Of a stretch of DNA of 5,373 bases, positions 1 through 5,373 are shown piece by piece. The notes under the pieces are model-generated. The model was not told the origin of the DNA, searched no databases, and was given only the letters and a program-made list of their open reading frames with translations. The stretch is taken from positions 1 to 5,373 of the forward strand of contig JAUWXS010000056.1 of the NCBI GenBank assembly GCA_030616265.1, in the 5' to 3' direction. The stretch is from Dehalococcoidia bacterium. GTDB taxonomy: Bacteria; Chloroflexota; Dehalococcoidia; Dehalococcoidales; BS750m-G39. The translations under genes and the position numbers were made by a program. Every line of letters starts with the position of its first letter. Position 1 is the first letter of the stretch.

Positions 1-595
1 GCAGCCTGGGCCTGCCTTGCTCAAGATAGTTGCGCAGCGCCTCGGCGGCGGGCTCGCCCATGAGCACCATCCTTTCTTTGGAGCCTTTTCCCCAGACGCG
101 GATTTCGTTAGTGTCCAGGTTGATTTGCCCCAGCTCCAGGCTGGTAAGCTCGCTTACCCTCAGCCCTGAGGCGTAGAGCAGCTCTAGCAAAGCGCGGTCA
201 CGAAGCCCCTGGGGGGTGGAGAGGTCGGGGGCTTCCAGCAGCCGTTTTACTTCGCCCAAAGTCAAAAATGAGGGCAGACGCTTGTCCAGCTTGGGCGAGG
301 AGACTGTTTTTATGGGGTTGGATTCGATAATCTTTTCCCGCACCAGGTAGCGGTAGAAGGAGCGGATAGCCGAGAGCTTGCGGGCGATGCTGGCTTTGAC
401 GATGCCCCGCCCCACCAGGTGCGCCAGGTAATCGCGCAGGACATGCTTGTTTACTTCGTCAAGCGTGCCGACCTTTTTTTCCTTGAGGAAGTAGAAGAAG
501 TCGAGCAGGTCGGCTTTGTAGTTGCGCACAGTATAGGCTGAGACATTGCGTTCGGCTTCGAGGTGGTTGATGTATCTATTAAAGATTTCCTGCAT
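1..595 (-). CDS. xerC: Tyrosine recombinase, XerC/XerD type (C-terminus cut off by window edge)
   Basis: Site-specific recombinase expected to resolve chromosome dimers at a dif-like site together with the cell-division machinery. About 198 residues are visible; the family is usually about 300. Residues 1-90 form the SAM-like core-binding domain (MQEIFNRYINHLEAERNVSA at the N-terminus). From about residue 105 the catalytic domain begins: box I (YASGLRVSEL, 141-150) carries the first catalytic arginine, R146, and the beta-hairpin motif GKGSKER (169-175) carries the catalytic lysine, K170. The HxxR, second histidine and nucleophilic tyrosine lie beyond the left edge, so activity cannot be judged. 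The start is firm: AGGA at 603-606 lies 7 bases upstream of the ATG, and an in-frame TAA sits at 599-601. The gene follows topA by 142 bases on the same strand. The dprA-topA-xer order favours the name xerC, but XerD, or a sole Xer protein, cannot be excluded from this fragment. Confidence 0.93.
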   Translation of the reverse strand, partial: MQEIFNRYINHLEAERNVSAYTVRNYKADLLDFFYFLKEKKVGTLDEVNKHVLRDYLAHLVGRGIVKASIARKLSAIRSFYRYLVREKIIESNPIKTVSSPKLDKRLPSFLTLGEVKRLLEAPDLSTPQGLRDRALLELLYASGLRVSELTSLELGQINLDTNEIRVWGKGSKERMVLMGEPAAEALRNYLEQGRPRL

Positions 596-601
596 GGTTT
601 A

Positions 602-737
602 GTCCTGTTGGGGGGCGACCCCACCCCCCTGGGTTTTTCTTCCCAACCCCACTTCCCCCGTGTCTTTTTCCCACCCAGCCCTCCCGCTGAGGTTGCGCTC
701 TAAATATTCTTTAGTGTTCTCCACCCCACCCCGTTTT
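602..737 (-). other. G-rich intergenic leader between topA and xer
   Basis: This gene-free stretch separates the topA stop from the Xer start. Read on the minus (transcribed) strand it is dominated by runs of three to six G: GGGGTGGGGTGG just after topA, then GGGGG, GGGG and GGG, and finally GGGGGG-T-GGGG close to the Xer ribosome binding site. Bases 610-615 (six G on the plus strand) can pair with 624-629 (six C), giving a 6 bp GC stem. GTTGGG (607-612) could alternatively pair with CCCAAC (642-647). A short inverted repeat, CTAAA-TATTC-TTTAG, lies near 700-715. I see no convincing -35/-10 pair and no hairpin followed by a T run in the direction of transcription. Xer may therefore be expressed by read-through from topA. 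A G-quadruplex or regulatory structure is possible but unproven. Confidence 0.45.
603..606 (-). promoter_or_regulatory. Ribosome binding site of the Xer recombinase gene
   Basis: On the minus strand the sequence CAGGACTAAACC precedes the ATG. The AGGA core is 7 bases from the start codon, which is good Shine-Dalgarno spacing. The TAA inside this leader is in frame with the gene, so translation cannot start further upstream. Together these fix the Xer start at base 595. Confidence 0.7.
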
Positions 738-2948
738 TTAGCTCTTAGCTCTCTTTGCCTTGGCTTTAGATGTGCTTCGCTTCTTGGTAGCCTTCTTGGT
801 TCGGGTCGTCGGCTTGGCAGGGGCTTTTGTTTCCCCAACTCCTCCTTCTATCACCTCTCCCACCTTCCCCACAAACTGGCACTTGATGCACTTAGCCAGG
901 TTTCCCCGGTAAGCGGTGAGCAAGCCGCCGCACTTGGGGCAGGGTTGGGGCAAAGGTTTAAAGTTGGTGGCGAAGGTGCAATCGGGGTAGTTGCTGCAGC
1001 CGTAGAAGGTGCGTTTCTTCCGGCTCCGCTTCTCCACTATCTCGCCGCCGCATTGGGGGCACTTGACGCCGACCTTGACCTGGAAAGACTTGGTCTGTTT
1101 GCAGTCGGGGTAGCCGCTGCAGGCAAGGAACTTGCCGAAACGCCCGAACTTGACCACCATAGGCTTGCCGCATTTGGGGCAGACTTCGTCGGTGGCTTCC
1201 TCCACCGTTACCTTTTCCATAAGCTCGGCGGCACTCTCCAGGCTCTTCTCGAAGGGGGTATAGAACTCCTGGATGACCAGCACCCAGTCCTTATTTTCGT
1301 TGGCTACCTTGTCCAACTCGTCTTCCATGTAGGCGGTGAAGTTGATATCAACAATGTCGGGGAAGTGCTTGGCGAGCAGGTCGTTGACGACAAAACCAAG
1401 CTCGGTGGGCTGAAACCGGCCCTCGGTCTTGGCGACATATTCTCTATCCTGGATGGTGGAAAGGGTGGGGGCGTAGGTGCTGGGTCGCCCGATACCCCAT
1501 TGCTCCAGCATCTTAATTAAAGTAGCCTCGGTGAAGCGGGGCGGTGGCTTGGTGAAGTGCTGCTCGGGAAAAAGTTCTATTAGCTTGAGCCTGTCGCCCT
1601 TCGTCAGCTGGGGCAGGGTGGGGCCGGGCTTTTCCTCGGCTTCGTCCTTACTCTCGGTATAGAGGAGCATAAAGCCGGGGAAGGTATTGACCGAGCTTGT
1701 AGCCCGTAAAAGATAGCTGGTGTTGGAAAGGGAGTGCCGGGCTTGAATATCGACGGTGGTGTTATCAAAGGTAGCCGCCGCCATCTGGCTGGCGACCATT
1801 CTTTTCCAGATGAGCTGGTAGAGCTTGAACTGGGCGTTGCTCAAATATTGCCTGAGAAACTCGGGCTCCCTCTTGATTTTGGTGGGGCGGATGGCTTCGT
1901 GCGCCTCCTGCGCCCCCTTGACCGCCCTGGTGAAGGAGCGAGCATGGGCGGGAAGATACTCGGCGCCGTACTTTTTGGTGATGAATTCCCTGGTCTCGAC
2001 GATTGCCGAGCGGGCTACCCTTGTGGAGTCGGTGCGCATGTAGGTGATAAGGCCCACCATGCCTTCTTTGCCGATGGGCAAGCCTTCGTATAGCTCCTGG
2101 GCGACGCTCATCGTCAGCTTGGCGGGGAAGTGGAGCTTGCGCCAGGCTTCCTGCTGCAGGGTGCTGGTGATGAAGGGTGGGGCGGGGTGGCGGGTGGCTT
2201 TTTTGGTGCTTACCTTGCTCACCTTGTAGCTGGCTTTTTCCAGCTTCTCGCCGAGCTCGGTGGCTTCCTTTTCGTTGTGAATCTCCAGCTTGGTGCCGTC
2301 GGCAAGCCTGATGAGCAATGCCCTGAAGGTGGCTTTGCCGGCGGCCTTAGCCAGTTCGGCTTCAATCGTCCAGTACTCCACGGGGACGAACTTCTCGATT
2401 TCGCGCTCGCGGTCGACGATGATTTTTACCGCCACCGACTGGACTCTGCCCGCCGACAAGCCCCTTCTTACCTTCTGCCAGAGCAGGGGGCTGATTTTAT
2501 AGCCGACCAGCCTGTCCAGTATGCGCCTCGCCTGCTGGGCGTTGACCAGCTGCATGTTGATTGAGTGGGGGTGGTCAAAGGCGCGCTTGATGGCTTCCTT
2601 GGTTATCTCGTGGAAGACGACGCGGCGGTAGGGCTTGCGGTTGGGCTGGGTCACCTGCTTAAGGTGCCAGGAGATAGCCTCCCCCTCACGGTCGGGGTCG
2701 GTGGCGAGATATATGGCGGAGGCAGCCTTAGCCGCCTTCTTAAGCTCGTTGACGATCTTAGCTTTAGCCCTGGGCACCACGTACTCAGGGGCAAAACCCT
2801 CCTCCAGGTTTACCCCCAGCTGGCTCCGGGGCAGGTCTCTCACATGCCCCATCGAAGCCTTGAGGCTATAGCTGCTGCCCAGCAGCTTGCTCAGCGTTCT
2901 CGCCTTGGCTGGTGACTCAACTATAACCAGCTTCTTTTTGCTTGACAT
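738..2948 (-). CDS. topA: DNA topoisomerase I (type IA)
   Basis: Relaxes negatively supercoiled DNA by cutting one strand through a 5'-phosphotyrosine bond and passing the other through; it balances gyrase. The protein is complete at 736 residues. The Toprim domain starts at the N-terminus ([18 protein letters not shown], 7-24, with E11 and K15) and contains the metal-binding DPDRE motif (D84, D86, E88). The active-site segment [13 protein letters not shown] (299-311) holds the nucleophile Y303 and R305, followed by AHEAIRP (349-355). [11 protein letters not shown] (483-493) is the usual family motif. The C-terminus has three Cys4 zinc clusters, at C590/C593/C610/C616, C630/C633/C651/C657 and C670/C673/C687/C690, then a lysine-rich tail (about 707-736) likely to bind DNA. 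All catalytic residues seen are intact. The ATG lies 6 bases after the dprA stop, and the purine-rich GAGAAG overlapping that stop is a weak ribosome binding site, so translation is probably coupled to dprA. Confidence 0.98.
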   Translation of the reverse strand: MSSKKKLVIVESPAKARTLSKLLGSSYSLKASMGHVRDLPRSQLGVNLEEGFAPEYVVPRAKAKIVNELKKAAKAASAIYLATDPDREGEAISWHLKQVTQPNRKPYRRVVFHEITKEAIKRAFDHPHSINMQLVNAQQARRILDRLVGYKISPLLWQKVRRGLSAGRVQSVAVKIIVDREREIEKFVPVEYWTIEAELAKAAGKATFRALLIRLADGTKLEIHNEKEATELGEKLEKASYKVSKVSTKKATRHPAPPFITSTLQQEAWRKLHFPAKLTMSVAQELYEGLPIGKEGMVGLITYMRTDSTRVARSAIVETREFITKKYGAEYLPAHARSFTRAVKGAQEAHEAIRPTKIKREPEFLRQYLSNAQFKLYQLIWKRMVASQMAAATFDNTTVDIQARHSLSNTSYLLRATSSVNTFPGFMLLYTESKDEAEEKPGPTLPQLTKGDRLKLIELFPEQHFTKPPPRFTEATLIKMLEQWGIGRPSTYAPTLSTIQDREYVAKTEGRFQPTELGFVVNDLLAKHFPDIVDINFTAYMEDELDKVANENKDWVLVIQEFYTPFEKSLESAAELMEKVTVEEATDEVCPKCGKPMVVKFGRFGKFLACSGYPDCKQTKSFQVKVGVKCPQCGGEIVEKRSRKKRTFYGCSNYPDCTFATNFKPLPQPCPKCGGLLTAYRGNLAKCIKCQFVGKVGEVIEGGVGETKAPAKPTTRTKKATKKRSTSKAKAKRAKS

Positions 2949-2954
2949 AACTTC

Positions 2955-4076
2955 TCAATCTACCTTTACCCGGTATGCCTCTCTGGTTTCCCGGGAGAGA
3001 ATATAGTTCATAGTGCCTACCTGCTTCACCATGCCCTTGAGTTCCATCATGGCCAGGGTGCTGCTGACGGTGGCTATGGGCAGACCGCTGCTGCGGCAGA
3101 CCTCGTCAATGTGGATGGGCTCGGTGCTCAGCTGCTTCAGCAAGAGCGACTCGGTATCGGAGGCGGGTATAACCTCTTTAATCTCCATCTGGTGGGCTAC
3201 CGCCGTCAGGTTCAGTTCCTCCAGGATATCGCTGTAGTCGTGGATTAACTTGGCCCCTTCCTGGATAAGGCGATTGGTCCCCCGGCTGGTTGGCGCTAGG
3301 ATACTGCCCGGAACGGCGAACACCTCTCTATTCTGCTCCAGTGCTCGGTTGGCGGTAATTAGAGCGCCGCTGGTCTCATCAGCCTCAACCACCAGCACCC
3401 CCAGGCTCAGCCCGCTCATAATTCGGTTACGCAGGGGGAAGTTTTCTCTTCTGGGCTTGGTGCCTAGAGGAAACTCGCTTATTATCGCTCCTTGCTGGAG
3501 GATATTGCGGGCGAGGGCGGCATTCTCCGCGGGGTAGACAATATCAAGCCCGGAGGCGAATACGGCAATAGTCCTGCCCCCTGCCTCCAGGGCGCTCTGG
3601 TGAGCTATAGAATCAATGCCTCTAGCCAAGCCGCTGACGATGGTGATCTTGTTCCGAGCCAGGTCGGCTACTATCTCCTCAGCGGCTTGCCGTCCGTAAA
3701 CGGTAGCTTTGCGGGTGCCCACCACTGCCAGGCACCACTCGTCCTCAGGGAGCAGGGAGCCCCTGACATAAATTATGGGAGGATAATCGTATATCTCCTT
3801 GAGACGGGATGGATAGTCCGGGTCGCGAAAGGTAAGAACCTTTACCCCGTAGCTCTCCAGCTTTTCCATCTCCTCTTCTAAGGAAATCTTGGGCCGCCAG
3901 TTGACGATGGCGTTGACCGAGCCCTTGTCCAGCCTGGAGCGGCTTAGCTCGGCGGGTGCAGCCTGCCAGGCTGCTTCCAGGTTGCCGAAGTGGTTTTCCA
4001 GCAGGGAGAGTTTGACCCGCCCGATGCGGGGTATCATGCTGAAGCCGACCCAGTATTTGATGTCTTTGTTAGTCAT
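2955..4076 (-). CDS. dprA: DNA processing protein DprA (Smf)
   Basis: Binds incoming single-stranded DNA in the cytoplasm, protects it and loads RecA onto it during natural transformation; it is also present in many species not known to be competent. With the ATG at 4076 the protein has 373 residues, normal for DprA with a C-terminal extension. An N-terminal helix-hairpin-helix region (about 1-60, with MIPRIGRVK at 14-22) precedes the Rossmann-like core. Core motifs are VVGTRKATVYGR (118-129), IVSGLARGIDSIAH (146-159), GLDIVYPAEN (176-185), the segment 199-224 with SEFPLGTKPRRENFP and RNRIMSGLS, VVEADETSGALITA (229-242) and VFAVPGS (252-258). A winged-helix (DML1-like) domain occupies about 308-361. 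A longer reading from TTG at 4115 would add 13 residues, but that TTG is the first three bases of the -35 box of the promoter found here, and the family normally begins near MTNKDIKYW. It is the first gene of a dprA-topA unit, with a 6-base gap to topA. Confidence 0.96.
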   Translation of the reverse strand: MTNKDIKYWVGFSMIPRIGRVKLSLLENHFGNLEAAWQAAPAELSRSRLDKGSVNAIVNWRPKISLEEEMEKLESYGVKVLTFRDPDYPSRLKEIYDYPPIIYVRGSLLPEDEWCLAVVGTRKATVYGRQAAEEIVADLARNKITIVSGLARGIDSIAHQSALEAGGRTIAVFASGLDIVYPAENAALARNILQQGAIISEFPLGTKPRRENFPLRNRIMSGLSLGVLVVEADETSGALITANRALEQNREVFAVPGSILAPTSRGTNRLIQEGAKLIHDYSDILEELNLTAVAHQMEIKEVIPASDTESLLLKQLSTEPIHIDEVCRSSGLPIATVSSTLAMMELKGMVKQVGTMNYILSRETREAYRVKVD

Positions 4077-4086
4077 TTTCAAGGCA

Positions 4087-4115
4087 ATTCTAGCATAGAG
4101 GCAAACTGGTGGCAA
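4087..4115 (-). promoter_or_regulatory. Sigma-70-like promoter of the dprA-topA unit, with extended -10
   Basis: On the minus strand TTGCCA (4110-4115) is followed after exactly 17 bases by TAGAAT (4087-4092). TTGCCA matches the TTGACA consensus at 5 of 6 positions and TAGAAT matches TATAAT at 5 of 6. The bases TGC directly before the -10 box make an extended -10 (TGnTAGAAT). Transcription should begin about 7-8 bases downstream, near 4079-4080, only 3-4 bases before the dprA ATG at 4076. The assignment is by sequence match only. Confidence 0.65.
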
Positions 4116-4140
4116 TTGGGGTTTTTATCAACCTCACCCC

Positions 4141-4189
4141 TCGAAGAGTCTTCGACCCACCCTATAGGGACTTCGTCTCTCCTAGACTC
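4141..4189. repeat. Cluster of small palindromes upstream of the dprA promoter
   Basis: Three symmetrical elements are packed into 49 bases. TCGAAGA-G-TCTTCGA (4141-4155) is a perfect 15-base palindrome around a central G. CCCTATAGGG (4160-4169) is a perfect 10-base palindrome. GAGTCT (4146-4151) and AGACTC (4184-4189) are inverted copies that could close a stem around the CCCTATAGGG hairpin. No T run follows in either direction, so it does not look like an intrinsic terminator. It could be a dispersed intergenic repeat, a regulator-binding region, or a structured RNA at the 3' end of the transporter transcript. Function unknown. Confidence 0.4.
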
Positions 4190-4240
4190 CCTTTAATGCA
4201 CTTAGGGCTTTAACAGTAAGTACGCAGGGGTGCGGAAGGG

Positions 4241-5373
4241 TCAACCCCGGCTCCGCCATAGAAATACCGAGCAGATGAGAGCCACTCCCAGCATTACCCC
4301 GCCGGCAATGGTGAAGCTGGTTTCAAAGCCGTAACTGTCGGCGAGAATACCCACTACTGGCAGGATTACCCCGATACCTCCCCGGCTGGCAAAGTAGTAG
4401 ATGCCGAGTATGGTGGAGCGGCGGTGTTGGGGGGCATGAGTGATGATGTGAGCCTCGGTGACCGGCATGGCGATATACATACAGATGCCGAGGACGAGCA
4501 ATACCAACCAGATGCTCCAGCCCAGAGATGTCAGGCTGAGCAGGTAGAGGGCGGGACCGGCGATAAGACTCACCGTCAGCATCACCGGTACTGTGCCCAG
4601 GCGGTCGGAGAGATAGCCGCCGGCGGGCCCTGCCCAGAGCCCGGCAAAGTGGAAGAGGGCGAAGAGAAAAGCACCGGTTTCCTCACTGGCCTGGAGGTTG
4701 TCAACGGCAAAGAGGGCGATATAGGATATCACCCCGAATACCAGTATCTGAAGCACCACCCCCAGGGTGATGAAGGGTATCAGCCGTCGCACATTGTCGG
4801 AGGTTTCGGCTGCTTCGGGCTGGCGGCTGGCGGCCGCGGGTGGGGCTTTTTGAGCGTAGCCGCGCCTGCCCAGGATTATGAAGAGCACGATGCCGATGAT
4901 AAAGGCGGGGATGGACATGGTGATGATGGTTTCCCGCCAGCTGAGGGTCTGGAAAAGCGCGGCGGCAATCAGGGGGGTCAGGAAGAAGCTGGCCGTGCCG
5001 CCTACCTGGTGCAGCCCCAGCGCGCTGCCCCGATATTTTTTGTCTACCGATGCCGAGACCAGGGGGGAGGCGGCGGGGTGATAGCCCCCGCCCATTATCC
5101 CGACCATAATCAGTAAAACGGCCATTATCATATAGGTGGGGGCAAGACCGGTGAGTATGGCGAACAGGGCGACCCCGGAGATACCCAGCATAATCATTAT
5201 TCGGGGACCGAGGCGGTCGGTGAGCCAGCCTGCGGGCAGGTGACTGACGCCGTAGGCGATGTTGTAGGCGGACATCATCCAGCCAATTTGTTTGTAGTTG
5301 AGGGAGAATTCATCCCGGATGAAGGGGGTGAGGGGTTGGAAAATGGCCGCGGTGAAGTGATGGCTGAAGTGTG
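4241..5373 (-). CDS. MFS transporter, Fsr-like (N-terminus cut off by window edge)
   Basis: Integral inner-membrane transporter of the major facilitator superfamily, probably a proton-driven exporter. 376 residues are visible; the reading frame is open through the right edge, so the true start lies outside and the internal ATG at 5278 is not the start. Counting from the first complete codon, about twelve hydrophobic segments can be drawn: TM1 is mostly present (to about 18), TM2-TM6 lie between about 29 and 168, a hydrophilic Ala/Pro/Glu-rich loop spans 171-195, and TM7-TM12 lie between about 196 and 372. MFS motif A occurs as GWLTDRLGPR (48-57) after TM2 and again as GGYLSDRLG (251-259) after TM8, as expected for the two half-repeats. 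GGGYHPAAS (94-102) at the end of TM4 and LHQVGG (120-125) in TM5 resemble the FHPE/FQVGG region of the fosmidomycin-resistance protein Fsr. Substrate unknown; the Fsr link is an inference from these motifs. It ends 164 bases before dprA and, with a separate promoter between them, is probably a separate unit. Confidence 0.92.
   Translation of the reverse strand, partial: HFSHHFTAAIFQPLTPFIRDEFSLNYKQIGWMMSAYNIAYGVSHLPAGWLTDRLGPRIMIMLGISGVALFAILTGLAPTYMIMAVLLIMVGIMGGGYHPAASPLVSASVDKKYRGSALGLHQVGGTASFFLTPLIAAALFQTLSWRETIITMSIPAFIIGIVLFIILGRRGYAQKAPPAAASRQPEAAETSDNVRRLIPFITLGVVLQILVFGVISYIALFAVDNLQASEETGAFLFALFHFAGLWAGPAGGYLSDRLGTVPVMLTVSLIAGPALYLLSLTSLGWSIWLVLLVLGICMYIAMPVTEAHIITHAPQHRRSTILGIYYFASRGGIGVILPVVGILADSYGFETSFTIAGGVMLGVALICSVFLWRSRG

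Noticed and set aside
610..641. Possible intrinsic terminator: GC hairpin followed by TTTTT on the plus strand
   Set aside because: It would only act on plus-strand transcription, where no gene is present, and four bases separate the stem from the T run. On the minus strand, where the genes are, no T run follows the hairpin.
599..838. Minus-strand frame of 79 codons starting inside the topA 3' end and ending just before xer
   Set aside because: It overlaps topA in another frame and then runs through the G-rich spacer. The product is an Arg/Pro/Gly-rich string with no family resemblance. Its stop codon merely shows that xer cannot start further upstream.
660..1520. Long plus-strand open frame of 286 codons opposite topA
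   Set aside because: It lies antisense to the zinc-cluster region of an unambiguous topA, its sequence shows no recognisable domain, and GC-rich genes often leave such open antisense frames.
4077..4115. N-terminal extension of DprA by 13 residues from a TTG start
   Set aside because: The TTG is part of the -35 box, no ribosome binding site is suitably spaced, and the extra residues do not look like the family N-terminus.
4227..4250. Short GGGG/CCCC inverted repeat around the transporter stop codon, considered as its terminator
   Set aside because: The stem is only about four pairs with a long loop and has no T run after it on the minus strand, so it is not convincing.
4424..5116. Plus-strand open frame of 230 codons opposite the transporter
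   Set aside because: It is Gly/Glu/Gln/His-rich low-complexity translation opposite hydrophobic membrane segments, with no domain and no plausible operon context.
5276..5278. ATG at 5278 as the start of the transporter
   Set aside because: The frame stays open to the window edge and encodes a typical MFS first transmembrane segment upstream (for example TPFIRDEFSLNYKQIGW), so the real start lies outside the window.

Overview
The window looks like a piece of bacterial chromosome with ordinary housekeeping content. All four recognisable genes lie on the minus strand. In the direction of transcription (right to left) they are an MFS transporter that enters from the right edge without its start, then dprA (DNA processing/RecA loading), topA (DNA topoisomerase I), and the N-terminal two thirds of a Xer-type tyrosine recombinase that runs off the left edge. 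No phage, IS, CRISPR, toxin-antitoxin or defence genes are visible. The composition is moderately GC-rich. The style of the proteins and the dprA-topA-xer order suggest a Chloroflexota bacterium, perhaps Dehalococcoidia. That placement is an inference from general resemblance and was not tested by a search.

Layout: bases 1-595 encode the Xer recombinase, which has a good Shine-Dalgarno and an in-frame stop just upstream of its ATG, so its start is well fixed. Bases 596-737 are a gene-free stretch whose transcribed strand is very G-rich. Bases 738-2948 are topA, complete, with an intact Toprim site, an intact active tyrosine, three Cys4 zinc clusters and a lysine-rich tail. Bases 2955-4076 are dprA, ending only 6 bases before topA, so the two are almost certainly co-transcribed. 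Bases 4077-4240 separate dprA from the transporter and hold a strong sigma-70-like promoter close to the dprA ATG plus a cluster of small palindromes. Bases 4241-5373 encode the transporter, which resembles the Fsr (fosmidomycin-resistance) branch of the MFS.

How the genes fit together: dprA, topA and a Xer recombinase gene are neighbours in many bacteria. In Bacillus and relatives the block is dprA-topA-trmFO-xerC-hslV-hslU. Here trmFO is missing between topA and xer. All three proteins act on DNA: DprA protects incoming single strands and loads RecA, TopA relaxes negative supercoils, and Xer resolves chromosome dimers. The transporter appears to be an independent unit. The most distinctive points are regulatory: a promoter with a consensus-like extended -10 box lying 10 bases from the dprA ATG, which predicts a nearly leaderless dprA-topA mRNA, and two unusual intergenic stretches. 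I found no convincing new biological system.
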